From positions 62,001 to 126,000 of the forward strand of contig NZ_AWUN01000001.1 of NCBI RefSeq assembly GCF_000499285.1: a stretch of DNA of 64,000 bases, written 5' to 3'. The position numbers were made by a program, and so were the translations under genes. The notes under the pieces are model-generated. The model was not told the DNA's origin and ran no database searches. It worked only from the letters and a program-made list of their open reading frames with translations. Shown here piece by piece: positions 35,353-43,760 of the stretch; within the stretch, counting starts at the first letter, position 1; each line of letters starts with the position of its first letter. The DNA comes from Bifidobacterium sp. 7101. Lineage in GTDB: Bacteria; Actinomycetota; Actinomycetes; Actinomycetales; Bifidobacteriaceae.

Positions 35353-36084
35353 ATGGATGAGCGTCAGGACGATCAGTATGGGTTGAGCTCCGAGCAAGAG
35401 GATGCCTTGGGGGTTCTGGCATCGGCGGATCCCCACGCCGGGCAGTCCAAATGGACCATTTTCAGGCAATTGCCGCCGGACAAGCGTTGGCCATACTTCG
35501 CCGAGCACTTCCTTCCGGGTATTCTGGCCGCCGGTCTGGTACTGGCCCTGCTGGTCGGCCTGGTCGTCACCAGACTGACCAGGCCACCGGACCCGCTTAT
35601 TTCAGTTCAGGGCTTCAACTTGAGCGCCCATGAGGAGGGGTTCGACCGCCTCAAACAGGGATTCATGCGCGACCGGGGAATCAAGGATGGTCGACTGGTC
35701 GATATGGAGGCGACCCTGACGCTGAATGACCGGGGGTACGACGATTCGGCCAAGGCTCTGACCCGGGTCACTGCAGGCGAGATCAACATGGTGATTGCCC
35801 CAGCGAGCCTCTTCCCGACTCTGTGCAAGCGTGGGCTGGTGGCTCAGCCCTCACAAGGATTGAAGGGCGTCGACCTGCGGCGGTTGGCCAGCCAGGGTGT
35901 TCTGGTGGATTCCAAGGGTCGGCAGGTATCTAATCTGTCCCATGCCATGGGTCTGGATCTCTCCCGCTCATCGCGTTGGCGGCAGGTGCCCGGCCTGCCT
36001 GATCACGCCGTCCTGGGACTGAGCAACGTAGCCGATACCGCGTCCTACGTCCGGGCTTTCGTCGACTATATGGATTTCGGCTGA
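35353..36084 (+). CDS. Hypothetical single-pass membrane protein
   Basis: This 243-residue protein has a cytoplasmic N-terminus of about 55 residues, one membrane helix (about 57-78, ILAAGLVLALLVGLVV) and an extracytoplasmic domain of about 165 residues. The external part (INMVIAPASLFPTLCKRGL and ASQGVLVDSKGR) has the flavour of a substrate-binding fold, but no family was recognised. TAGACT (35313-35318) may be its -10 box, and GGGGAGG precedes the ATG. It follows a terminator and so forms its own unit. Function unknown. Confidence 0.75.
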   Translation: MDERQDDQYGLSSEQEDALGVLASADPHAGQSKWTIFRQLPPDKRWPYFAEHFLPGILAAGLVLALLVGLVVTRLTRPPDPLISVQGFNLSAHEEGFDRLKQGFMRDRGIKDGRLVDMEATLTLNDRGYDDSAKALTRVTAGEINMVIAPASLFPTLCKRGLVAQPSQGLKGVDLRRLASQGVLVDSKGRQVSNLSHAMGLDLSRSSRWRQVPGLPDHAVLGLSNVADTASYVRAFVDYMDFG

Positions 36085-36173
36085 GTCTGCGAGCATCTAT
36101 GTCATGTACCTGTACGTGGATGGAGAGGGGATTGCCGCTGACCTACACCTGATCGAACCTGCCGAGAAGCCGC

Positions 36174-37238
36174 TCAGCGGGTCAGAGTCCGTTTCAAAAT
36201 CCTATACTCGCTCTCGGTGATGGGCGTGATGGAGCCGTGGCGCTTGGTCAACCGGCCGAAGTTCATATCCGTGACCAGGACCCAGTCCTGCTGCCGCCTG
36301 GATGACAAATCCGCCGAGCGGAAGGGCAGGTAGCCCCGGCCCTCCGCAAACTGGTCGCAGATCAGGCCGAAGGGCATGGCCCGTCCGTCAGGCCCAGCGG
36401 CATCGGCATCGTTGTAAAGGAAGAGCTCGGGGCCCTCCAGATAGCGTGAGGAGTATCGTCCCTGGCCGAAGATGTCGGTCAGGTTGGACAGGTATGACCA
36501 GGCTTGGTCATCGTCTGTGCGCACCAGCTCATGGGTGACCGCATAGGGGTTGCGTGTGCGTTCCAGGGTGATCTGATCATCCTTGGAGGCCCGGTACCAC
36601 CAGCCGTCGGGTGCCTTGAGCATGGTTGTGTCGATGATTCCGTTGCTGCGGTCGATCCACTTGACCGGGCGGGAGAAGGTGATCAGGTCAGCGCTGGTGG
36701 CGTAGTACATGTTGATGCCGTCGCCCAGCTCATTGGCCAGGTCGGCTGCGGCCGGGTCCTCGGCGCTGTCGGCGGCAGCCGTGGCCCAGAAGACTATCCA
36801 TTGCTCCTTGTCGGCATCCCAGCAGGCCTCCGGTGCCCAGGCCATGCCGGCCTTGGGAATGGCCTGGGCCACATCCACCAGGCGGGGCCTGCCCCAGTGG
36901 GCCAGGTCAGGTGAATCCCAGATGACCAGGCCGGTGGATCCGTTCACGGTGGCCTGGCCCTCCTGCCAGCCGCCCCTGTGGTAGACGGACAGATCAGTGG
37001 CGATGATGTGGAAGAGGCCGTCTGGTCCCCGGACGATATAGGGGTCGCGCACGCCGCCCTCGCCATCGCTCCAGGTCAGCACCGGATCTCCCTGGGCCCG
37101 CAGATCATGCCAGTGCAGGCCGTCGCGGCTGAGGGCGAAGTAGAGCTGCTCATCCGTCTCAGCTTGTTCATGACCGGTGAAGTGGACGAAGAGGTAGGCG
37201 CTGGTCGCCTCGAACGAGGGTTGCCAATCCGTAGACAT
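36174..37238 (-). CDS. GH43 family glycosidase, cytoplasmic
   Basis: This 354-residue enzyme is similar in plan to the 19989 product. It has AYLFVHFTGHEQAETDEQLY at the start, GVRDPYIVRGPDG (base Asp), WAPEACWDAD and LEGPELFLYND (acid Glu). ATG 37238 is preceded by GAAAGGTGGAAC. The open frame continues upstream through the opposite strand of tatD, but that part is not coding. There is no signal peptide. It stands outside the island, between the membrane protein gene and tatD, and no clear copy of the island operator is seen before it, so its control may differ. Confidence 0.9.
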   Translation of the reverse strand: MSTDWQPSFEATSAYLFVHFTGHEQAETDEQLYFALSRDGLHWHDLRAQGDPVLTWSDGEGGVRDPYIVRGPDGLFHIIATDLSVYHRGGWQEGQATVNGSTGLVIWDSPDLAHWGRPRLVDVAQAIPKAGMAWAPEACWDADKEQWIVFWATAAADSAEDPAAADLANELGDGINMYYATSADLITFSRPVKWIDRSNGIIDTTMLKAPDGWWYRASKDDQITLERTRNPYAVTHELVRTDDDQAWSYLSNLTDIFGQGRYSSRYLEGPELFLYNDADAAGPDGRAMPFGLICDQFAEGRGYLPFRSADLSSRRQQDWVLVTDMNFGRLTKRHGSITPITESEYRILKRTLTR

Positions 37239-37423
37239 GTTCCACCTTTCCTGTTTACGGCAACGGTACCGCGGCGGCGGGGGACTGGCGGACGGACGGC
37301 GGGCGCTTCTTCGCTCTTCCGTTCCGACCGTTCCAGGGCCGTCATGGGCGATTCTAGCTGCCGACCTTCCCTTTGACAGAGCCGGCCGTCCGGGCGGGTC
37401 GCGGTTTGGGTGGCATGGGACCC

Positions 37424-37437
37424 TAGACTGTGGACCA
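37424..37437 (+). promoter_or_regulatory. tatD -10 box, leaderless start
   Basis: TAGACT at 37424-37429 is followed by exactly 7 nt and then the ATG at 37437, with no RBS. Confidence 0.5.
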
Positions 37438-38393
37438 TGAGCAGGCATCATCGCGACCGCAGCTGGGCTCCCGACCCCGAGCCGCTGCCCGAAGGCATTG
37501 GAGTCATCGACGATCATACCCACATGGCCTCTGTGGTCCCCTTTGCCCAGGAGATGGACCGGCAGGCCAGGGAGCGCGGGCAGGATCCGGTCCCCGTCCG
37601 CACGGTCGACCAGCAGCTGGAAAGAGCCCGGGCTGTGGGCGTTGTCGGGGCCATCGACGTGGGTTGCGAGCTGCCCCACCTGCAGACGGCTGTAGACATG
37701 GCCCTGGCCCATCCCGGGGTGGTTCACGCAGCCCTGGCCATCCATCCCAATGAGGCCGTCCTTCACGGCCATCGAGGGGTGCCGGGACCGGACGGACTGC
37801 CACTGAAATATCAGCCCTGGCATGAGATCACCTTCGAGCAGGCGCTTGAGGAGGTCGCCCGCCTGGCTCGCGCATATCCCGACCAGGTGGTGGCCATTGG
37901 GGAGACGGGCATGGACCTCTTCCGGACCGGTCAGGGGGCTGAAGAGATCCAGCGGCAGGCCTTCCGCGATCACATCGCCCTGGCCAAGGAGTTGGGCTTG
38001 CCCATGCAGATCCACGACCGCGACGCCCATCAGCAGGTCATTGAGACACTGCTGGAGGACGGTGCTCCTGAGCGCACGATCTTCCACTCCTATTCGGGGG
38101 ATGCACAGATGGCCCAGGTGGCTGCCGAGCATGGCTGGTATTTGAGTTTCTCGGGGACGGTCTCATACAAGGGCAACGAGGGAATCCGCCAGTCCCTGTC
38201 CGTGGTCGGCATGGATCACATCATGGTGGAGACCGATGCGCCCTACCTGAGCCCCATGCCCTACCGGGGGCGCACCAACTCCCCCTACATGATTCCCTAC
38301 ACCCTGCGTGCCATGGCCGACGCTCTGGATTGCCCCCTGGCCCAGGTGGCCGAAGCGACGGCAGCCACCACGCGCCGGGTTTATGGCTTGTGA
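37437..38393 (+). CDS. tatD: TatD family metal-dependent DNase
   Basis: This 318-residue TIM-barrel metallohydrolase shows the first metal site DDHTHM. The Glu of AIGETGMDL, the His in MQIHDRDAH, the His of TIFHSYSG and the Asp of VETDAPYLSP complete the TatD metal ligands. DHTHM replaces the common DxHxH and is acceptable for the family. The leaderless start at 37437 follows a TAGACT box. It would act as a 3'-5' DNA exonuclease in repair or turnover. It is followed by about 175 bp without a gene before kup, in which a G7 run and the palindrome CGCACGTGTGCG occur. Confidence 0.92.
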   Translation: MSRHHRDRSWAPDPEPLPEGIGVIDDHTHMASVVPFAQEMDRQARERGQDPVPVRTVDQQLERARAVGVVGAIDVGCELPHLQTAVDMALAHPGVVHAALAIHPNEAVLHGHRGVPGPDGLPLKYQPWHEITFEQALEEVARLARAYPDQVVAIGETGMDLFRTGQGAEEIQRQAFRDHIALAKELGLPMQIHDRDAHQQVIETLLEDGAPERTIFHSYSGDAQMAQVAAEHGWYLSFSGTVSYKGNEGIRQSLSVVGMDHIMVETDAPYLSPMPYRGRTNSPYMIPYTLRAMADALDCPLAQVAEATAATTRRVYGL

Positions 38394-38568
38394 GGGATGT
38401 CCGACGGACGCTGGCAGGCGGTATTAAGCTAATGGTGTGTCGCGGTCTGAATCGCCCCTGCCGGGTGTGGGGGGGAGAGTGCTACGGTTGTCGTCGCACG
38501 TGTGCGCAAACAGCAACATACGGCACCCGGAAGTAGATGAGTGAAGGCATTGGCCGATGGAGGGCTCT

Positions 38569-40890
38569 ATGGCGGATGAGCGGCATGAGTTGGCGGCTCA
38601 GGATGATGGCAGGGGCGCTGACGAACCACCCCGGTTATCCGGTGAAAAAACGGCGAAGTCGACGGCGGCCTCTCGTAAGGGTCGGTTGACGAAAGAATCG
38701 ATACTTCCTCCGGAGAGCTTTACCAAGGCCCCAAAGATTTCGGCCAAATCCCGCACCCGGGAGGAGGAGAACGAGCTCAAGCGGGTCCGGCGCGAGGCCC
38801 AGCGGGCGGCCCAGCGTCGCCGTACCCCGCCGAAGGGTCCTCTGGGCCGCTGGTGGCGGCGGGTGCAGTCCTCACCTGACAGGATCAGCCTGGGCATGTG
38901 CATCGTGGCCCTGGGCGTGGTCTATGGCGACATCGGCACCTCGCCCCTGTACACCATGCAGGCCTTCGTGGCCGGGCAGGGCGGCATGGCCCGTGTGGAC
39001 AGGGCGGCCGTGCTGGGCATGCTCTCCCTGGTCTTTTGGTCCATCACGCTGATTACCACGGTCAAATACGTGCTGGTGGCCATGCGCATCGACAACAAGG
39101 GCGAGGGCGGCATCTTTGCCCTGTACACCTTGGTCCGGCACTACGGCAAATGGCTGGCCATCCCGGCCATGGTCGGCGGCGCAGCCTTCCTGGCTGACTC
39201 GGTGCTGACTCCGGCGGTCTCCATATCCTCGGCAGTCGAGGGCCTCAAGACCATCCCCGTGCTGACTCCGATCTTCCGTGAAAACGGAAATCTGACCATG
39301 GTCATCACCTTCGTGATCATCCTGATCCTGTTTGCGGTCCAGTCGCGCGGAACCGAGCGGATCGGCAAGGTCTTCGGCAGCGTGGTCATGGTCTGGTTCG
39401 CCTTCCTGGCCCTGATCGGCATCTACTGCATAGGCAACGACTGGTCCATCTTCGAGGCTCTGAATCCGGTCTATGGGATCCGCTTCCTCTTCAGTCCGCA
39501 GAACCCGGTGGGTCTGACCATAATGGGCACGGTCTTCCTGTCGACCACGGGAGCCGAGGCTCTCTATTCCGACATGGGCCACGTAGGCCGCGGCAACATC
39601 TACGCCACCTGGCCCTTCATCAACGTCGCCCTGGTCTTCAATTACTTCGGCCAAGGGGCCTGGATCCTGCGCAACAGTGACAATAAGGCTCTGCAGGGTG
39701 TGGACGGGCTCAACCCATTCTTCCAGATGATGCCCACCACCGTGCGTTACGTGGCGGTCCTCCTGTCGGTGACGGCCGGCGTAATCGCCTCGCAGGCTCT
39801 GATAACGGGCGCCTTCACCATGGTCTCGGAGGCCACCGGCCTCAACTGGATGCCCCACCTGCAGGTGCGTTACCCGGCGCGTACCCGTGGCCAGCTCTAC
39901 ATCCCCACCATCAATTGGGTCCTGTGCGCGGCCACGCTGACCGTGCTGGCCATCTTCAAGGATTCCGAGCACATCTCGGCCGCCTACGGTTTGGCTCTGA
40001 CGGTGACCATGATCACCACCACCGTTCTGCTGGCCGACTACATCTGGCACGACGGCAAACGGGCGCTCTCCCTGCTCTTCGCCTTGGTCTTCCTGGCCAT
40101 CCAGATCCTCTTCTTCATGGCTTCCATGGCCAAGTTCATGCACGGCGGCTGGTTCACCATGCTGCTGACCGCGGCCATCCTCTACATCATGTACACCTGG
40201 GACGTGGGCACCAAGGTGGAGCGCTCGCAGCGGCGGCATATGACGGCCAAGGAGTGCCTGCCCGCCCTGGAGATGCTCCACAACGACTTCCGCGTCCCCT
40301 ACTATGCGGACAACCTGGTCTATCTGACCTCGGATGCGGAGATGCGGCGGCTGGACACCGATATCTTCTTCTCCATCTTCGCCAACCGACCCAAGCGGGC
40401 CCGGGCCTGGTGGGCCGTCTCGGTCCAGACCACGGACGCACCCTACACCCGCAAGTACTCGGTGGAGAACTTCGGCACCAACTATCTCTTCCGTGTGCGC
40501 ATGAGGCTGGGCTTCAAGGTGGACCAGAATGTGGCCACCTACCTGCACCAAATCATGCACGAGCTGATCGATAGCGGCGAGCTGCCCAAGCAGCCCTCCA
40601 TCTACCCCAAGGTGGACGAGGACCCCCAGATCGGCACAGTCACCTATGTGCTGGTCCACAAGGCCCTGATGCCCGAGTCCAAGATCGACTCCCGCGGCGC
40701 CTTCTCGTTGAAGGTCAAGTACGCCATCCGCAAGGTGGCGGGCTCGCCGATTAAGTGGTTCGGCCTGGCTCCCTACAACCCCATCGTGGAGGTGCAGCCC
40801 CTGTTTGTCTCCACGCGGGCGGTTCCCAAGCTGACGCGTGTGGTACTGCCCTCCCGCAAGATGAAGGGCGGCAAGCATCACAAGGGCTGA
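38569..40890 (+). CDS. kup: KUP family potassium transporter
   Basis: This 773-residue membrane protein has about twelve helices. The family signature ALGVVYGDIGTSPLYTMQAF starts the first helix. GEGGIFALYTLVRHYG, FLSTTGAEALYSDMGHVG and ASQALITGAFTMVSEA follow. A cytoplasmic tail of about 180 residues holds the late soluble domain. It has an unusually long basic and charged N-terminal extension of about 100 residues (rich in Lys, Arg and Glu). ATG 38569 follows GGAGGG; an in-frame ATG lies at 38557. It imports K+ by proton symport in the known members. Confidence 0.95.
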   Translation: MADERHELAAQDDGRGADEPPRLSGEKTAKSTAASRKGRLTKESILPPESFTKAPKISAKSRTREEENELKRVRREAQRAAQRRRTPPKGPLGRWWRRVQSSPDRISLGMCIVALGVVYGDIGTSPLYTMQAFVAGQGGMARVDRAAVLGMLSLVFWSITLITTVKYVLVAMRIDNKGEGGIFALYTLVRHYGKWLAIPAMVGGAAFLADSVLTPAVSISSAVEGLKTIPVLTPIFRENGNLTMVITFVIILILFAVQSRGTERIGKVFGSVVMVWFAFLALIGIYCIGNDWSIFEALNPVYGIRFLFSPQNPVGLTIMGTVFLSTTGAEALYSDMGHVGRGNIYATWPFINVALVFNYFGQGAWILRNSDNKALQGVDGLNPFFQMMPTTVRYVAVLLSVTAGVIASQALITGAFTMVSEATGLNWMPHLQVRYPARTRGQLYIPTINWVLCAATLTVLAIFKDSEHISAAYGLALTVTMITTTVLLADYIWHDGKRALSLLFALVFLAIQILFFMASMAKFMHGGWFTMLLTAAILYIMYTWDVGTKVERSQRRHMTAKECLPALEMLHNDFRVPYYADNLVYLTSDAEMRRLDTDIFFSIFANRPKRARAWWAVSVQTTDAPYTRKYSVENFGTNYLFRVRMRLGFKVDQNVATYLHQIMHELIDSGELPKQPSIYPKVDEDPQIGTVTYVLVHKALMPESKIDSRGAFSLKVKYAIRKVAGSPIKWFGLAPYNPIVEVQPLFVSTRAVPKLTRVVLPSRKMKGGKHHKG

Positions 40891-40940
40891 GTGAGTGGAA
40901 TCTCACCCTATCCAGCCTGGCCCAAATCGGGTCCGGGCCA

Positions 40941-40954
40941 TAGAATTGACGTCA
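40941..40954 (+). promoter_or_regulatory. -10 box of the gnd transcript
   Basis: TAGAAT (40941-40946) is followed by exactly 7 nt and an ATG at 40954. This is the same spacing as at the leaderless genes metG, tatD, the HD gene and the gntR-like gene. Confidence 0.5.
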
Positions 40955-40998
40955 TGGAACCTGGTGCCCGGCCTTTCCGGGCTACCGTCGAAAGGTGA
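40954..40998 (+). CDS. Possible leaderless leader peptide upstream of gnd
   Basis: A 14-codon frame, MEPGARPFRATVER, would start at the first base of the predicted transcript and end 4 nt before the gnd ATG. The gnd RBS (GAAAGG) overlaps its last codons. It may couple or regulate gnd translation. Evidence is positional only. Confidence 0.35.
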   Translation: MEPGARPFRATVER

Positions 40999-41002
40999 TG
41001 TG

Positions 41003-42469
41003 ATGACACAAGCTCAAGCCAATATCGGAGTCGTGGGTCTGGCCGCCATGGGTGCCAGCCTGTCCAGAAACCTGGCACGGCACGGCAATACCGTAGCGGT
41101 CTACAACCGCCACTATTCGCGTACCGAGACCCTGATTCACGATCATGGCCAGGAAGGCCGGTTCGTTCCGGCCAAGACGCTGCAGGAGTTCGTGGCCTCG
41201 CTGACCAAGCCCCGCACGGCCATCATCATGGTCAAGGCCGGGGACCCCACCGACCAGATGATCAATGACCTGGCCGACCTGATGGAGCCGGGTGACATTA
41301 TCGTCGATGCCGGCAATGCCTACTTCAAGGACACCATCCGCCGGGAGAAGGCCATCAGGGCCCGTGGACTGCACTTTGTAGGGTGCGGCGTTTCCGGAGG
41401 CGAACAGGGTGCCCTCTTGGGGCCCTCCATGATGCCTGGCGGGACCGATGAATCCTGGAAGACCCTGGGGCCCATCCTGGAGTCCATCGCAGCCAAGGTC
41501 GATGGCGAACCCTGTGTCACCCACATCGGCACCGATGGGGCAGGACACTTCGTCAAGATGGTCCACAACGGCATTGAGTACGCCGATATGCAGGTGATAG
41601 CCGAGTCCTACGACCTGATGCGCCGGGGCCTGGGCATGGAGCCTGAGGCCATCGCCCAGGTCTTCGAAGAGTGGAACCAGGGGGATCTGAACTCCTACCT
41701 GGTGCAGATCACTGCCGAGGTGCTCCATCACACCGATGCCACCACCGGCAAGCCCTTCATTGACATCGTCACAGACCAGGCCGGCATGAAGGGCACCGGT
41801 ACTTGGACCGTGCAGACCGCGCTGGATTTGGCCGTGCCCGTGACCGGCATCGGCGAGGCCGTCTTCGCCCGGGGGCTGTCCTCCTCGCCGGAGCTGCGCA
41901 GCCAGGCTGCTCAGGAGGGCCTGAAGGGTCCGCAGCCCAAGGCCGTCATGGCCGACCTGGCTTCCGACCCCAAGGCTCGCAAGTCCTTCATCGAGGACAT
42001 CCGCCAGGCTCTCTACGCCTCCAAGATCGTGGCCTATGCCCAGGGATTCAACGAGATGCAGGAGGGCGCCAAGGTCTATGGCTGGAAGCTTGACATGGGT
42101 GCCATCGCCCGCATCTGGCGTGGCGGCTGCATCATCCGGGCCAAGTTCCTGAACCGGATCTCCGACGCCTATGCCTCTGGCCGTGAGCCGGGTTCCCTGC
42201 TCTTCGACCCCTTCTTCAAGCAGGCGGTCGAGCAGGCCCAGGATTCCTGGCGGCGTGTTGTGGCCCGTGCCACCCAGGCCGGCATCCCCATTCCCGTCTT
42301 TGCCAGCTCCCTGTCCTACTACGACGGCCTGCGTTCCGACCGGCTCCCCGCCGCCCTGATCCAGGGCCAGCGCGACCTCTTCGGCGCTCACACCTATGGG
42401 CGCGTGGATCAGCCAGGCGCCTTCCACACTCTCTGGGCCGAGGACAAGTCCGAGATCAAGCAGGACTGA
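41003..42469 (+). CDS. gnd: 6-phosphogluconate dehydrogenase, decarboxylating (long form)
   Basis: This 488-residue enzyme oxidises 6-phosphogluconate to ribulose 5-phosphate and CO2 with NADP. The coenzyme fold begins GVVGLAAMGASLSRNLARHG. The substrate loop is GVSGGEQGALLGPSMMPGG and the catalytic Lys lies in HFVKMVHNGIEYADMQ. The C-terminus contains YGRVDQPGAFHTLW, typical of the 470-490 residue class. ATG 41003 has GAAAGGTG upstream and follows a possible 14-codon leader frame. A second, short-form Gnd domain is encoded at 47811-48689, so the organism has two classes. Confidence 0.96.
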   Translation: MTQAQANIGVVGLAAMGASLSRNLARHGNTVAVYNRHYSRTETLIHDHGQEGRFVPAKTLQEFVASLTKPRTAIIMVKAGDPTDQMINDLADLMEPGDIIVDAGNAYFKDTIRREKAIRARGLHFVGCGVSGGEQGALLGPSMMPGGTDESWKTLGPILESIAAKVDGEPCVTHIGTDGAGHFVKMVHNGIEYADMQVIAESYDLMRRGLGMEPEAIAQVFEEWNQGDLNSYLVQITAEVLHHTDATTGKPFIDIVTDQAGMKGTGTWTVQTALDLAVPVTGIGEAVFARGLSSSPELRSQAAQEGLKGPQPKAVMADLASDPKARKSFIEDIRQALYASKIVAYAQGFNEMQEGAKVYGWKLDMGAIARIWRGGCIIRAKFLNRISDAYASGREPGSLLFDPFFKQAVEQAQDSWRRVVARATQAGIPIPVFASSLSYYDGLRSDRLPAALIQGQRDLFGAHTYGRVDQPGAFHTLWAEDKSEIKQD

Positions 42470-42489
42470 GCTTCTCGCCAGAACCGCAA

Positions 42490-42530
42490 GGGTCCGCACT
42501 GCCGCCAGGTCGGCAGTGCGGACCCTTCTG
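42490..42530. terminator. Bidirectional terminator between gnd and lacI-2
   Basis: GGGTCCGCACTGCCG (42490-42504) pairs perfectly with CGGCAGTGCGGACCC (42511-42525) around a 6-nt loop, followed by TTCTG on the plus strand. It sits between two convergent genes and would serve both. Confidence 0.9.
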
Positions 42531-42538
42531 CCATCCTG

Positions 42539-43573
42539 TCAGCGGATCCTGGCTGTGGATTCCCGGACCACCAGCCTGCAATCGGCAGTCGTCCGAGTGG
42601 GAGGACGATTATCGTCGTCCCCCTGCAGGCGGGCCAGGAGGGCATCCACCGCCTTGCGGGCCAGGTCCTCCTTGTCGGTGCTGATGGTGGTCAGTGAAGG
42701 TATATAGGACTCTCCCTCCTGGATGCCGTCGAATCCCACAACGGCCATGTCCCGGGGAACCTCCACGCCGCATTCGTGCAGTCCTCGGATCAGGCCCAGG
42801 GCCAGGGAGTCGGTCATGCAGAAGATGCCGTCAAAGGGCAGGTCGGACGTGTCCGCCAGTTGACGGCCCAGGTTGCGGGCCATTCCCTCGTCCCAGCGGT
42901 CCAGGGGCAGAAAGTCATTAGGGCGCGCCTTGATTCCGGCGGCCTTCAGAGCCTTCAGACAGCCAGCCACCCTGCGACCGCGGACAGAGTGCCGTTGGAC
43001 CGGATCGGTGCTGGCCGTCATGTCTGCACCCACCACGCCTATTCGTCGGCATCCGCAGTCCAGCAGGTGCTGCACGGCCATGGCGGCTCCCTCGAATCCG
43101 GCCGTCATGACCGAATCGAAGACCGGCTGGGCTGAGGGGTCGTCCAGCAGAACCAGAGGCTTGCCATCGGCCAGCTCCTGCATCTCCTCATTGGTGATGC
43201 TGCCTGGACTGAAGATGGTGCCGTCACAGAGCTGGCTGGTGACATGCCGGAGGATGGAGACCTCGTCCTGTTTGGAGTTGGAGGTCTGCTGGATGATGGC
43301 CTGCATGCCGTGGGCGTTGATCTGCCGGGAGATGGCCGCACTCATCTGCGCAGGGTAGGGCTTATCCAGCTCGAAGATGGCCACGCCGATGATGCCGCTC
43401 TTGCCTGAGCGCAGGCTTCTGGCCGACAGATTGGCTGAGTAACGGAGCTTGTGGGCGGCAAGCAGGACCCTGCGCCTGGTGTCATCCGCTATGCGTGTAT
43501 CGCCCCGAAGGGCATAGGAGGCAGTGGCCCGAGAGACCTGCGCCTCCTTGGCCACGTCGCTCATCGTCACCAT
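42539..43573 (-). CDS. LacI family transcriptional regulator
   Basis: This 344-residue repressor has a helix-turn-helix at the extreme N-terminus (MSDVAKEAQVSRATASYALR), a hinge (YSANLSARSLRSGKS) and an effector-binding domain with GVAIFELDKPYPAQMS and VVGFDGIQEGESYIPSLTTI. ATG 43573 was chosen over an upstream GTG at 43582 because GAAAGGTG lies at proper distance from the ATG only. It is divergent from the importer operon at 43761 and faces the twin operators at 43637 and 43683, so it very probably represses both its own gene and that operon. Confidence 0.93.
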   Translation of the reverse strand: MVTMSDVAKEAQVSRATASYALRGDTRIADDTRRRVLLAAHKLRYSANLSARSLRSGKSGIIGVAIFELDKPYPAQMSAAISRQINAHGMQAIIQQTSNSKQDEVSILRHVTSQLCDGTIFSPGSITNEEMQELADGKPLVLLDDPSAQPVFDSVMTAGFEGAAMAVQHLLDCGCRRIGVVGADMTASTDPVQRHSVRGRRVAGCLKALKAAGIKARPNDFLPLDRWDEGMARNLGRQLADTSDLPFDGIFCMTDSLALGLIRGLHECGVEVPRDMAVVGFDGIQEGESYIPSLTTISTDKEDLARKAVDALLARLQGDDDNRPPTRTTADCRLVVRESTARIR

Positions 43574-43636
43574 CTCTCGCACCTTTCCCGGGGTTCAGCC
43601 AATATCTTAGGCACCTGGGTGGCCTTATCGGAATGT

Positions 43637-43698
43637 AATTGACACGATTCAATCAACGTGCTATACCATATTGTGACAGCAGTTGAATCGTGTCAATT
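43637..43698. promoter_or_regulatory. Overlapping divergent promoters with twin inverted operators
   Basis: The 16-mer at 43637-43652 (TTGACACGATTCAA core) is exactly repeated in inverse at 43683-43698. Each copy contains TTGACA used as a -35. The plus promoter is TTGACA 43639-43644, 17 nt, TATACC 43662-43667. The minus promoter is TTGACA 43696-43691, 17 nt, CAATAT 43673-43668. The two -10 boxes abut. Repressor at both sites would block both promoters and could loop. Confidence 0.75.
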
Positions 43699-43760
43699 CC
43701 CGGGTCTCGACGTTGAACAGCCCGGAAGGAAGTTCAGAGGATTGATTGCAAGGAGGAGTC

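Noticed and set aside
35325-35360. GTG-started 11-codon leader frame 6 nt after TAGACT, overlapping the ATG at 35353
   Set aside because: Fits the leaderless spacing but the main gene has its own RBS and the short frame has no other support.
37239-38132. Upstream extension of the GH43 gene at 36174 across tatD
   Set aside because: The extension is the reverse strand of tatD; the GH43 fold and a good RBS begin at 37238.
38469-38475. G7 run between tatD and kup as a switch
   Set aside because: Short, outside coding sequence and not at a clear promoter spacer.
38476-38568. Possible riboswitch before kup
   Set aside because: CGCACGTGTGCG and nearby repeats can fold, but no known K+ or c-di-AMP riboswitch consensus could be recognised.
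38872-40881. A 669-codon open frame antisense to kup
   Set aside because: Same shadow signature, with His- and Gln-rich nonsense; kup has clear motifs on the other strand.
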